From assembly GCF_010092425.1 (NCBI RefSeq), contig NZ_CP048030.1, positions 1,499,501 through 1,563,500 on the forward strand: a DNA stretch of 64,000 bases, in the 5' to 3' direction. The position numbers and the translations under genes are program-made. Source of the stretch: Sinimarinibacterium sp. NLF-5-8. Its GTDB lineage: Bacteria > Pseudomonadota > Gammaproteobacteria > Nevskiales > Nevskiaceae. Below the pieces are notes generated by a model. That model saw only the letters and a list, made by a program, of their open reading frames with translations, was not told the origin of the DNA and searched no databases. Positions 1 to 8,464 of this stretch are shown one piece after another (within the stretch, counting starts at the first letter, position 1; each line of letters opens with the position of its first letter).

Positions 1-470
1 CCGGAGCGCGAAACAATACCGATCTTGCCCGGCTGGTGGATATGGCCGGGCATGATGCCGATCTTGCATTCGCCTGGTGTGATGACGCCGGGACAGTTGG
101 GCCCGATCAGGACGCTGTCAGGGTACTGCTGACGCAGCGTCGCCTTGACCTTGATCATGTCGTTGACCGGAATACCCTCGGTAATGCAAACGATCACTTT
201 GATTCCTGCGTCCGCCGCTTCCAGAATCGCGTCGGCGGCAAAAGGCGCCGGAACATAAATCATCGAGGCATCGGCGCCGGTCTGAGCCACGGCATCGTGG
301 CAGGTGTCAAACACCGGCAGATTCAGATGCTGCGAACCGCCCCGCCCCGGGGTGACCCCGCCGACCAGCTTGGTGCCATAGGCGATGCCTTGCTCGGAGT
401 GAAAAGTACCTTGTTTGCCGGTAAAACCCTGGCAAATCACCTTGGTGTTCTTGTTGATCAAAATGCTCAT
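1..470 (-). CDS. sucD: Succinyl-CoA ligase alpha subunit (partial, C-terminus off the window)
   Basis: The alpha subunit of succinyl-CoA synthetase binds CoA and carries the phosphohistidine that relays phosphate during the substrate-level phosphorylation step of the citric acid cycle. The visible part begins [21 protein letters not shown], the conserved N-terminal CoA-binding Rossmann region, and continues through the family signatures GGVTPGRGG and [11 protein letters not shown] before the window ends. About 156 of the usual 290 codons are present; the catalytic histidine lies beyond the edge. The ATG follows the sucC stop by 47 bases, so the two are almost certainly one operon. Cytoplasmic. 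Identification is secure. Confidence 0.96.
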   Translation of the reverse strand, partial: MSILINKNTKVICQGFTGKQGTFHSEQGIAYGTKLVGGVTPGRGGSQHLNLPVFDTCHDAVAQTGADASMIYVPAPFAADAILEAADAGIKVIVCITEGIPVNDMIKVKATLRQQYPDSVLIGPNCPGVITPGECKIGIMPGHIHQPGKIGIVSRS

Positions 471-517
471 GAAATTCTCATCAATATCAAAAATATAGGA
501 GGCAAGCGAAAGAGACT

Positions 518-1681
518 TCAGCCCTTCGCCAATGCCACGACGGTCTTGGCCGCTTCGGTCAGGTCACCCACCGGGGTGATCTTCAGCCCCGACGCGCTGA
601 GCATTTCGCGTCCTTTTTCCATATTGGTGCCTTGCAGGCGGGCCACCACCGGAATCGTCAGCCCCACTTGCTTGCAGGCCTGGATGATGCCCTCGGCGAT
701 CAGATCGCAACGCACGATACCGCCAAAGATATTGATAAAAATCGCCTTGACTTCGCTGCTCTTGGTGATCAGCTTGAAGGCTTCGGTGACTTTTTCAGCT
801 GTGGTGCCACCACCAACGTCGAGGAAGTTTGCCGGTTGCCCCCCGTGGAGCTTGACGATGTCCATCGTCGCCATGGCCAGACCTGCGCCGTTGACCATGC
901 ACCCGATGTTGCCTTCAAGGGTGACGTAGTTGAGATCAAACTTGGAGGCTTCGCGTTCGCGCTCGTCCTCCTGCGAAGGATCGCGCATTTCCGCAATCGC
1001 TTTTTGCCGATACAGCGCATTGGCATCAAAGTTGAGCTTGGCATCCAGCGCCATCACGTTGCCTTCAGCGGTGACGATCAGCGGATTGATTTCAACCAGC
1101 GCGGCATCCAGATCGGTAAAGATGCGATACAGGCCATCCAGAATCTTGCTGAACTGGGCAACCTGCTCTTTGTTCAAATCCATGAAAAACCCGAGCTGGC
1201 GCGCCTGATACGGCTGCAAGCCTGCGGCGGGATTGACGTAAACGTGTTTGATTTTTTCCGGCGTGGTTGCCGCCACTTCTTCGATGTCCATGCCGCCTGC
1301 GGCAGACGCCATGAACACGATCTGCTCACGGGTACGATCCACCAGCGCCGAAACATACAGCTCGCGCGCGATGTTGGAGGGCTTTTCAACCCAAACGCTG
1401 TTGATCGGCAAGCCTTCGGCGCCGGTTTGCTTGGTCACCAATTGGGTGCCGAGCATTTTTTTGGCGGCTTCTTCAACGGCATCAAAACCTTCGACCAGCT
1501 TGACGCCACCCGCTTTGCCGCGCCCCCCCGCATGAACCTGCGCCTTGACGACAAACTTGTCGCCACCCAGTTGCTTGGCGGCCGCGCGCGCGGCTTCGGG
1601 GCTGGCGGCCAATTGGCCTTGAGGAACGCTGATGCCGTAGCGTGAAAAAATTTCTTTTGCCTGGTACTCGTGCAAATTCAT
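518..1681 (-). CDS. sucC: Succinyl-CoA ligase [ADP-forming] beta subunit
   Basis: ATP-grasp beta subunit of succinyl-CoA synthetase, partner of SucD in the citric acid cycle. The ATG at 1681 gives [16 protein letters not shown], the family's exact N-terminus; an in-frame extension upstream adds 32 unrelated residues and is rejected. The product is 387 aa against 388 in E. coli. Visible landmarks are the ATP-grasp lysine and glycine loop ([16 protein letters not shown], about residues 45-60), the metal-binding EINPL segment and the C-terminal ligase domain with FLDVGGGTT and [10 protein letters not shown]. sucD follows. Upstream is a divergent region of 136 bases shared with the small gene at 1818, where the promoter must lie. 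Confidence 0.97.
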   Translation of the reverse strand: MNLHEYQAKEIFSRYGISVPQGQLAASPEAARAAAKQLGGDKFVVKAQVHAGGRGKAGGVKLVEGFDAVEEAAKKMLGTQLVTKQTGAEGLPINSVWVEKPSNIARELYVSALVDRTREQIVFMASAAGGMDIEEVAATTPEKIKHVYVNPAAGLQPYQARQLGFFMDLNKEQVAQFSKILDGLYRIFTDLDAALVEINPLIVTAEGNVMALDAKLNFDANALYRQKAIAEMRDPSQEDEREREASKFDLNYVTLEGNIGCMVNGAGLAMATMDIVKLHGGQPANFLDVGGGTTAEKVTEAFKLITKSSEVKAIFINIFGGIVRCDLIAEGIIQACKQVGLTIPVVARLQGTNMEKGREMLSASGLKITPVGDLTEAAKTVVALAKG

Positions 1682-1817
1682 GCGAATATCCTGTTTTCGG
1701 GAGCTTGATGTAAAACGCGCCGCATTCTCGCTCAGCGGGTCAATAGACGCAAAAGCGCAGCGCAACACGTTATGCAACCGTGACCAACCCTATTCATGCA
1801 ACCAAGAGTCCATCACG

Positions 1818-2033
1818 ATGAACATCCTGCGCTTGTTGATGCTGATTGCAGCGGGCTGGCTGGTCTGGCGTATTGTGCGCCAAGTCCGCAGCCAATGGCG
1901 TCCGCCGATTGGAGGAGCCCAAAATCCCGGTCAGCAGGATTACCAGGTGATGGCTCGCTGCCATCAGTGCGGCACTCATCTGCCTGCCCAGGCGCTCAGC
2001 AGCGATGGCCTCTGCGGACGCTGCCGCGAGTAA
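1818..2033 (+). CDS. Small PP0621-like membrane-anchored zinc-ribbon protein
   Basis: A 71-residue protein of unknown function. It has one N-terminal membrane helix (about residues 3-23, NILRLLMLIAAGWLVWRIVR) followed by a short loop and a C-terminal CxxC...CxxC knuckle (CHQCG and LCGRC) that probably holds zinc. The same kind of small protein sits just upstream of pilS in Pseudomonas (PP0621 family). Its 3' end overlaps the proposed pilS start by 29 bases, which suggests translational coupling. The link to PilS rests on conserved context only; no activity can be read from the sequence. Confidence 0.75.
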   Translation: MNILRLLMLIAAGWLVWRIVRQVRSQWRPPIGGAQNPGQQDYQVMARCHQCGTHLPAQALSSDGLCGRCRE

Positions 2034-3657
2034 CGTGGTGACTGCGGCGCTTTTCACGCCACGCAGCGAGGATTGGCGCGCGCTGGCCAGTCTGGTTCCC
2101 TATCGCCTGCTGCTGGTTGCGCTGTTGCTGACCCTGTACGGCAGCGGCTATGCACCTGAATTCTTGCTGCGCCTGCCGACTCCGGTCTTTTATTTGTGCT
2201 GCGCCGCCTACAGCGCCGCCGCACTCGTGCTGCTGGCCATCAACTATTACCGCCATCCGGGGCTGCCGGTGCAGGCACACATCAATCTTGGCGTGGATAC
2301 CACCGTCATCGGCGCCTTGGTGTGGAGTACCGGGGGGATCGCCAGCGGCCTGGGGGCGCTGCTTCTGCCATCGCTGATCGGCACCAGTCTGGTTCTGGCG
2401 CCTCGGCTGGCCTCGGTTCATGCAGCGGCCGCGACGCTGACCATGTTCGGGGCCGAAGCACTGAGCCAGCTCGCAGAGCAGCGCTGGAGCATCAGCGATT
2501 TTTCGCAGACCGGCCTGCTCGGCATGGTGTTTTTTGTTGTCACCCTGGTGGCCAGCTATGTGGGGCAGCGCGCGCGTCGCTCGGAAGCCGCCGCCGAACG
2601 CATGGGCAGCGAAAACATCAATCTTTCGGATCTGTCCGCCCACATCATCGAAGTCATCCACATGGGCGTTATCGTCGTTGATGCACAGGATCGCCTGCGC
2701 ATCAACAACCTTGCTGCCCTGCAACTGTTGGGTCGCAGCCTGCCGCCCAACCGACCGCTGCACGACGCCGCCCCAACCCTGAGCGCGGCGCTGCAACAGT
2801 GGCGTCTGCGCAAGCATGCGGCACCGATCCATCTGCGCGCCCCAGCTTCCGGAACCGAGCTGCAGATCCGCATCACCCAGCTCGGCCAACACCCCCACGC
2901 GCTGACGCTGATCCTGCTCGAAGACACCGCCCAGTTGCGCGAGCAGGCACAGCAGATCACGCTGGCTGCGCTGGGGCGGTTATCGGCCAGCGTCGCCCAC
3001 GAAATCCGCAATCCCCTGTCGGCTATCACCCAGGCAGGCCAGCTGCTGGCCGAATCCACGCAGATCGACGCGCAGAATCAGCGCCTTCTCGACATGATCC
3101 AGCGCCATGCCGGCCGCATCGAAAGAATCGTCCGCGACGTGCTGGATCTGTCCCGCCGTGACCCCTCGCACCAGCAGGTCTTTGCCCTGCGCCCGTGGCT
3201 GGTGCGCGCCATCGCGCTCTATCACGAGAGTCACCCCACCCAGATCCGCCCGATCGAGCTGACCGATATCGACGCCAACATTCGCGTACGCTTTGACCCC
3301 GAACACTTGCAGCAGATCGTCTTCAACCTTCTGGACAACAGCTTTGCTCATGGCCGTCACGCAGCACATCCGGTTCTGGTTCGCATTGCCGCCACGCCCG
3401 CCATCGACACGCGCGCGGTGACGCTGGAACTGCACGATAACGGCCCCGGTATCGACGTCGCCCTGGGCGAACGGATTTTTGAGCCGTTTTTCACCACCCA
3501 CGCCCACGGCACCGGATTGGGACTTTTTCTGTGCCGCCAGCTGTGTGAATACAATGGCGCGCACCTGACTCATGCGCGCAGCGCCACCGGCACCACCATG
3601 CAAATCCGTATGTCAGCCCGGCCGCCTGCCGATTCATCTACTGCCCCGGGAGTTTGA
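2005..3657 (+). CDS. pilS: PilS-type sensor histidine kinase
   Basis: Inner-membrane sensor kinase of the PilS/PilR pair, which in Pseudomonas controls type IV pilin expression. The 550-residue product has a cluster of hydrophobic helices at about residues 30-190, a PAS-like segment at about 205-310, the dimerisation H-box SASVAHEIRNPL with phospho-acceptor His332, an N-box around Asn441 (NLLDNSFAHG), and G-boxes at about 478-513 (DNGPGID and GTGLGL). The start at 2005 overlaps the previous gene; in-frame GTG codons at 2035 and 2038 are alternatives that avoid the overlap. pilR begins one base after the stop. No pilin or pilus assembly gene is in the window, so its target must be elsewhere. 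Confidence 0.9.
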   Translation: MASADAAASNVVTAALFTPRSEDWRALASLVPYRLLLVALLLTLYGSGYAPEFLLRLPTPVFYLCCAAYSAAALVLLAINYYRHPGLPVQAHINLGVDTTVIGALVWSTGGIASGLGALLLPSLIGTSLVLAPRLASVHAAAATLTMFGAEALSQLAEQRWSISDFSQTGLLGMVFFVVTLVASYVGQRARRSEAAAERMGSENINLSDLSAHIIEVIHMGVIVVDAQDRLRINNLAALQLLGRSLPPNRPLHDAAPTLSAALQQWRLRKHAAPIHLRAPASGTELQIRITQLGQHPHALTLILLEDTAQLREQAQQITLAALGRLSASVAHEIRNPLSAITQAGQLLAESTQIDAQNQRLLDMIQRHAGRIERIVRDVLDLSRRDPSHQQVFALRPWLVRAIALYHESHPTQIRPIELTDIDANIRVRFDPEHLQQIVFNLLDNSFAHGRHAAHPVLVRIAATPAIDTRAVTLELHDNGPGIDVALGERIFEPFFTTHAHGTGLGLFLCRQLCEYNGAHLTHARSATGTTMQIRMSARPPADSSTAPGV

Positions 3658-3658
3658 T

Positions 3659-4996
3659 GTGAGCACCGCCAACGTGCTGGTCGTTGACGACGAGCCGGAT
3701 ATCCGCGAGCTGGTCGAAATCGTGCTGGGACGAATGGGGCTGCACATCAGCAGCGCCGCCAATCTCGACGAAGCCCGCCAGCGCCTGCGTGAGCAAACCT
3801 TCGATCTGTGCATCACCGACATGCGCCTGCCTGACGGCACCGGCATCGAACTGGTTCATGAAATCCAGCAGCGCTGCCCCTACACGCCGGTTGCCGTGAT
3901 CACTGCCTATGGCAACGCCGAGGTGGCAGTGGAAAGCCTCAAGGCCGGCGCATTCGACTTCGTCGCCAAGCCGGTCGATGTCCCGGCGCTGCGCAAACTG
4001 GTCGACAGCGCCCTCAAGCTGCGCGAGCACAACACGGACAATCCAGAAAACGCGTCGCCCCCGTCTTCCGACGCCAGCACCGAGCTGCTCGGCACCCATC
4101 ACAGCATCCAGGCACTGCGCAACCTGATCGAGCGCCTTGCACGCAGTCAGGCACCCGTCCACATCAGCGGTGAATCCGGCACCGGCAAGGAGCTGGTGGC
4201 GCGGCAGATTCATCTGCGCGGCCCGCGCGCGCGCGCGCCATTTGTCGCCATCAACTGCGGGGCGGTGCCCAACGAGTTGATGGAAAGTGAATTTTTTGGC
4301 CACATCAAAGGCAGTTTCACCGGCGCGCACCGCGACAAGGCCGGCCTGTTCCAGGCCGCCGAAGGCGGCACCCTGTTTCTGGATGAAGTCGCGGAGCTGC
4401 CCCTGCACATGCAAGTCAAACTGCTGCGCGCGCTGCAGGAGCGCCGCGTCCGACCGGTGGGCGCATCACAGGAAATCGCCGTCAACGTGCGGATCATTTC
4501 TGCCACCCATGAAAATCTTGCCCAACGCGTCAGCAGCGGCCAGTTCCGCCAGGACCTGTTCTATCGGCTGGACGTGATCGCAGTACACACGCCCGCGCTG
4601 CGCGAACGCCCCGAAGACATCCCGCTGTTGACCGAACAGATCCTGCACCGCATCGCCGCGCGCACCGGCTACGCCGATGTCCCCGCCGTCGATGCCGCCA
4701 CCCTGCAAGCCCTGCAAGCCTATTCATTCCCCGGCAACGTGCGCGAGCTGGAAAACATCCTGGAGCGCAGCCTGACGCTGTGCGACGGCATCACCATTTA
4801 CCCGGCAGACCTGCAACTGCGCAGCGATTTTGCGATTGCCCCGCCGCCACCGCTCACCTTAACCGACCCCGCCCAGACCCCCGCCGAGGTCGAGCAGATC
4901 GAAGCGCGCGCTGCGCAAAAGCTCGGGATTTCCACCCGTGCGCTGCGCGAACGGCTCCGGAAACTGGGGATCCAGATCCCGGCCTCGCCCCCATAA
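3659..4996 (+). CDS. pilR: PilR-type sigma54-dependent response regulator with shortened HTH domain
   Basis: Response regulator and sigma54 activator paired with PilS. A GTG start at 3659 after the GGGAG at 3648-3652 is preferred; it begins VSTANVLVVDDEPDIREL. The receiver domain spans residues 1-120 with phospho-acceptor Asp54 (ITDMRLPDG). The AAA+ domain has Walker A GESGTGKE at 171-178, the sigma54-contact loop GSFTGA at 218-223 (serine instead of the commoner GAFTGA, as in other PilRs) and Walker B LFLDEVAE. The C-terminus ends in AAQKLGISTRALRERLRKLGI, the turn and recognition helices of a Fis-type HTH. The preceding helix, which in PilR normally reads roughly ALEETRWNRTA, is missing: PAEVEQIEAR runs directly into it. 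Product 445 aa. Confidence 0.9.
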   Translation: MSTANVLVVDDEPDIRELVEIVLGRMGLHISSAANLDEARQRLREQTFDLCITDMRLPDGTGIELVHEIQQRCPYTPVAVITAYGNAEVAVESLKAGAFDFVAKPVDVPALRKLVDSALKLREHNTDNPENASPPSSDASTELLGTHHSIQALRNLIERLARSQAPVHISGESGTGKELVARQIHLRGPRARAPFVAINCGAVPNELMESEFFGHIKGSFTGAHRDKAGLFQAAEGGTLFLDEVAELPLHMQVKLLRALQERRVRPVGASQEIAVNVRIISATHENLAQRVSSGQFRQDLFYRLDVIAVHTPALRERPEDIPLLTEQILHRIAARTGYADVPAVDAATLQALQAYSFPGNVRELENILERSLTLCDGITIYPADLQLRSDFAIAPPPPLTLTDPAQTPAEVEQIEARAAQKLGISTRALRERLRKLGIQIPASPP

Positions 4997-5020
4997 GCGC
5001 ACACATCGCACATGCAAATG

Positions 5021-5051
5021 TTTACGCCTTGGCTGCATGTGCCGCTATACT
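5021..5051 (+). promoter_or_regulatory. Possible sigma70 promoter of petABC
   Basis: TTTACG at 5021-5026 and TATACT at 5046-5051 with a 19-base spacer lie in the 172-base gap between pilR and petA. The -10 is good; the spacer is longer than ideal. The position, about 118 bases before the petA ATG, is sensible for the bc1 operon. Confidence 0.4.
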
Positions 5052-5168
5052 TTGGTGGTTAGACCTAGCGCGTCGTGCAGACAGGGGGTTTTTTGGACCA
5101 TTGGCACTCGCGCTTGTGTCTTGCATTTTCGTTTTTCCACATTTCTCACCTGCGAGGGGCTTCGTTCC

Positions 5169-5762
5169 ATGAGCAATCAAGGCGTGGATCCCGGTCGGCG
5201 CCGTTTCCTCACCCTGACAACAACCGTTGTTGGCGGTGCTGGTGCGGCTGCTGCGGCCTGGCCATTTCTGGCGTCGCTGAAACCCAGCGAACGCGCAAAG
5301 GCGCTGGGGGCGCCCGTCACCGTCGATATCAGCAAAGTCGAAGCTGGACAACGGATTACCGTTGCCTGGCGCGGCAAACCCGTCTGGGTCGTGCGCCGCA
5401 CGCCCGACATGCTGGCATCGCTGTCCAAAGTCACCGACGAACTGCGTGACCCCGACTCCAAAGAGCCACAGCAACCGAGCTACGCGCAAAACGAAGCCCG
5501 TGCAATCAAGCCGGACGTACTGGTCATGGTTGGCTCCTGCACCCACCTGGGCTGCTCGCCCACCTTCCGCCCGGATCATCCGGCACCCGACATCCACAGC
5601 AACTGGCAAGGCGGCTTCTTCTGCCCCTGTCATGGCTCGATGTTCGACCTGTCCGGTCGCGTCTACAAAGGCGTGCCTGCCCCGCTCAACCTGGTGGTGC
5701 CACCGCACCGCTACGAAGGCGACAGCACACTGGTCGTTGGCGAAGATCACGGAGCTGCATAA
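5169..5762 (+). CDS. petA: Ubiquinol-cytochrome c reductase, Rieske iron-sulfur subunit
   Basis: Carries the high-potential 2Fe-2S cluster that takes the first electron from ubiquinol in the cytochrome bc1 complex. The 197-residue product begins with a Tat-type N-terminus (GRRRFLTLTTTVVGGAGAA) that also serves as membrane anchor. The cluster ligands are in CTHLGC (Cys124, His126) and CPCHGS (Cys152, His155). The ATG at 5169 places the twin-arginine motif about ten residues in, as usual; longer in-frame starts would bury it. The stop codon shares one base with the petB start (TAATG), so the genes are translationally coupled. Confidence 0.96.
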   Translation: MSNQGVDPGRRRFLTLTTTVVGGAGAAAAAWPFLASLKPSERAKALGAPVTVDISKVEAGQRITVAWRGKPVWVVRRTPDMLASLSKVTDELRDPDSKEPQQPSYAQNEARAIKPDVLVMVGSCTHLGCSPTFRPDHPAPDIHSNWQGGFFCPCHGSMFDLSGRVYKGVPAPLNLVVPPHRYEGDSTLVVGEDHGAA

Positions 5763-7012
5763 TGGCGATCATTCCAAACCCGCATAAAACCACCGGCTTT
5801 CTCGGCTGGATCGATGATCGTTTTCCTCTCACAAAAATGTGGAAGGATCACCTCACCGAGTACTACGCACCGAAGAACTTCAACTTCTGGTACTTCTTCG
5901 GCTCTCTGGCGCTGCTGGTACTGGTCAACCAGATCTTTACCGGCATCTTCCTGACGATGCACTACAAGCCCGACGCTGCGCAGGCCTGGCACAGCGTGGA
6001 ATACATCATGCGCGATGTGCCCTGGGGCAACATCATCCGCTATCTGCATTCCACCGGCGCATCGGCGTTCTTCGTCGTCGTCTACCTGCACATGTATCGC
6101 GGCCTGCTCTACGGCTCCTATCGCAAGCCGCGTGAGCTGATCTGGATCTTTGGCATGTTGATCTTCTTCATGCTGATGGCCGAAGCCTTCGCTGGCTATG
6201 TGCTGCCCTGGGGTCAGATGTCCTACTGGGGCGCACAGGTGATCATCTCGCTGTTTGGCGCCATTCCGGTGATTGGCCCTGATCTGGTGGTCTGGATCCA
6301 GGGCGACTACATCCCCTCGGATGCCACGCTGAACCGCCTGTTCTCGCTGCACGTCATTGCCCTGCCGTTCGTCATCGTCGGGCTTGTGGTTGCGCACTTG
6401 CTGGCCCTGCACGAAGTCGGCTCCAACAACCCCGACGGCGTCGAGATCAAAAAGCACAAGGATCCCAAGACCGGCATCCCGCTCGACGGCATCGGCTTTC
6501 ACCCCTACTACACCGTCAAGGATCTGGTAGGCGTGGGCGTGTTCCTGCTGATCTTCCTCGGCATCGTGTTTTTTGCCCCGGATGGCGGCGGCTACCTGCT
6601 GGAGCGTCCCAACTTCCAGGAAGCCAACCCAATGGTGACGCCGGAGCACATCACCCCGGCCTGGTACTTTGGTGCGTTCTACGCAATCCTGCGCGCGATT
6701 CCCGACAAGCTGCTCGGCGTCGTCGGCATGGGCGGCGCAGTCGTGATCCTGTTTTTGTTGCCGTGGCTTGATCGTTCGCCGGTCAAATCCATTCGCTACA
6801 AAGGCCCGATCTTCAAAACCGCGCTGGCACTGTTCACCATCGCCTTCGTCGCCCTGTGCTATTTCGGCATGCAACCGCCTTCTGAAATCGGCACCTTGGT
6901 ATCGCGTATCGGCACCGTCATCTACTTTGGATTCTTCATCCTGATGCCGTTTTACTCGAAGATCGACAAAACCAAGCCCGTACCGGAGCGTGTGACCTAT
7001 GAAGCGCATTAA
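5762..7012 (+). CDS. petB: Cytochrome b of the bc1 complex
   Basis: Membrane subunit binding hemes bL and bH and forming the quinol oxidation and reduction sites. At 416 aa it is a full-length, unsplit cytochrome b. It shows the N-terminal amphipathic segment FPLTKMWKDHLTEYYAPKN, eight hydrophobic helices, paired histidines (HSVEY and FVVVYLHMYRG in the heme region) and the Qo-site motif PEHITPAWYFG. It overlaps petA by one base and petC by 14 bases, indicating tight operon packing. Confidence 0.97.
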   Translation: MAIIPNPHKTTGFLGWIDDRFPLTKMWKDHLTEYYAPKNFNFWYFFGSLALLVLVNQIFTGIFLTMHYKPDAAQAWHSVEYIMRDVPWGNIIRYLHSTGASAFFVVVYLHMYRGLLYGSYRKPRELIWIFGMLIFFMLMAEAFAGYVLPWGQMSYWGAQVIISLFGAIPVIGPDLVVWIQGDYIPSDATLNRLFSLHVIALPFVIVGLVVAHLLALHEVGSNNPDGVEIKKHKDPKTGIPLDGIGFHPYYTVKDLVGVGVFLLIFLGIVFFAPDGGGYLLERPNFQEANPMVTPEHITPAWYFGAFYAILRAIPDKLLGVVGMGGAVVILFLLPWLDRSPVKSIRYKGPIFKTALALFTIAFVALCYFGMQPPSEIGTLVSRIGTVIYFGFFILMPFYSKIDKTKPVPERVTYEAH

Positions 7013-7757
7013 TCTGTTGCTGCGCTCGCTGCTATTGGCTGGCGCAACCCTGGGCATGGCATCGGCGGCAAACGCCTCCGGTGGCCATGCAGACCTGCCG
7101 TACACCTTCAAAGCCGACACCGGCAACATGGCCTCGGTGCAACGGGGTGCCCGCAACTTCATGAACTACTGCTCGGGCTGCCACTCCATGCAGCACCTGC
7201 GCTATTCACGTCTGGGCGCCGATCTCGGCATTCCGGATGACCTGTTGGCGGAAAACCTCATGTTCACCTCGGACAAACCGGGGAATCCCATCGTCTCGTC
7301 ACTGCCGCATGACAAAGCGGCAAGCTGGTTCGGAGCTGCACCGCCCGATCTGAGCGTCACCTCACGGTTGCGCACCCCAACCTGGGTCTACAACTATCTG
7401 CTGACGTTCTACGTTGACGATAGCCGCCCCCTGGGAACCAACAACCTTGCACTGCCGGGCGCCTCCATGCCCAACGTGCTTGGCGCGTTGCAGGGTCAGC
7501 AGGTCTACACGCCCGCCGAAGGCGAAGCCGCCCACGGGGAGCACGCCGCGTCACCGTTCAAGCGCATCAGCCAGGGCAGCATGGACGAACGCGAGTTCCA
7601 GAAGTTTGTCGGCGACACCGTCAACTTCATGACCTACGCCGCCGAACCCGGCAAAGCCGCGCGCGTTTCCACCGGCTTCAAGGTTTCGGTGTTCTTGCTG
7701 ATCTTCTCGTTCCTCGCGTGGTTGCTCAAACGCGAATACTGGAAGGACGTGCACTAA
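6999..7757 (+). CDS. petC: Cytochrome c1 of the bc1 complex
   Basis: Periplasmic c-type cytochrome that receives electrons from the Rieske protein and hands them to soluble or membrane cytochrome c. The 252-residue precursor has a Sec signal peptide (MKRINLLLRSLLLAGATLG, then ASAANAS), one heme-binding CSGCH at residues 58-62 followed by SMQHLRYSRLG, and a C-terminal anchor helix (VSVFLLIFSFLAWLLK). It is last in petABC and is followed by a strong terminator. Confidence 0.96.
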   Translation: MKRINLLLRSLLLAGATLGMASAANASGGHADLPYTFKADTGNMASVQRGARNFMNYCSGCHSMQHLRYSRLGADLGIPDDLLAENLMFTSDKPGNPIVSSLPHDKAASWFGAAPPDLSVTSRLRTPTWVYNYLLTFYVDDSRPLGTNNLALPGASMPNVLGALQGQQVYTPAEGEAAHGEHAASPFKRISQGSMDEREFQKFVGDTVNFMTYAAEPGKAARVSTGFKVSVFLLIFSFLAWLLKREYWKDVH

Positions 7758-7780
7758 GCACATGCTCAAAGCAGTCAAAA

Positions 7781-7813
7781 ACGCCGGTCAGGATTTCCCG
7801 ACCGGCGTTTTTT
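7781..7813 (+). terminator. Rho-independent terminator of petABC
   Basis: A perfect nine-base-pair stem (ACGCCGGTC at 7781-7789 with GACCGGCGT at 7800-7808) with a ten-base loop is followed by a T run to 7813. It lies 23 bases after the petC stop and separates the bc1 operon from sspB. Confidence 0.9.
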
Positions 7814-7987
7814 ATGCCCGCATGCCTGGCATCAGCGACAGGCAAAAGGCACGCGCCGTACCGATCATTCGCGCGCACAGAAAACGGCGGACAACGCAGC
7901 CCCATCGCTCATCGAGGCGCGCGCCGCGCGCGGTGCTTTCGTACAATAGGGCGCAGTCATTTTCACCCGCCGTTAAAAAGAAATCTT

Positions 7988-8464
7988 ATGAGCCCCTCCC
8001 GCCGTCCTTACCTGATTCGCGCCATTCACCAATGGTGCAGCGATAACGGTCATACGCCCCACATCATGGTGGCGGCAGACTATCCCGGCGCCAATGTCCC
8101 AACGCAATATGTGCAGGATGGCCGGATCACACTCAACATCAGCTATAACGCGGTGCGTGACCTGCACCTGGACGACGATCTGATCTGGTTTTCAACCCGC
8201 TTTGCAGGGCGCGCGACCGATGTGCAATTTCCACCCGGCGCAGTGCTGGCGATCTTTGCCCGCGAAAATGGCGAAGGCGTGATGTTTGGCGAAGTCGAAG
8301 CCCGCACCGAACCCGAGGCCCAACCTGCCGCTGCTGCCACCGCGCGCCCGACCCTGAGCGCAGTCTCCTCCAGCAGCGAAGATCATGGTGATGGCACGCC
8401 GCCTGACGACACGCCACCACCGCCCCGCCCCAAAGGACGCCCCACGCTGCGGGTCATCAAGTAA
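7988..8464 (+). CDS. sspB: ClpXP protease specificity-enhancing factor SspB
   Basis: Adaptor that tethers ssrA-tagged proteins to ClpXP. The 158-residue product has the N-terminal substrate-binding fold (about residues 1-110: RRPYLIRAIHQWC, PGANVPTQYVQDGRITLNIS), an acidic, proline-rich linker, and the C-terminal ClpX-binding tail GRPTLRVIK, nearly identical to that of E. coli. The usual upstream partner sspA is absent; a terminator and 230 bases separate it from petC, so it needs its own promoter. A TACAAT at 7942-7947 is a possible -10 without a clear -35. Its last eight bases overlap the convergent transporter remnant. Confidence 0.94.
   Translation: MSPSRRPYLIRAIHQWCSDNGHTPHIMVAADYPGANVPTQYVQDGRITLNISYNAVRDLHLDDDLIWFSTRFAGRATDVQFPPGAVLAIFARENGEGVMFGEVEARTEPEAQPAAAATARPTLSAVSSSSEDHGDGTPPDDTPPPPRPKGRPTLRVIK

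Noticed and set aside
5747-7162. Open frame of 471 codons on the minus strand opposite petB
   Set aside because: Cytochrome b on the plus strand is certain; the antisense product has no recognisable motif.
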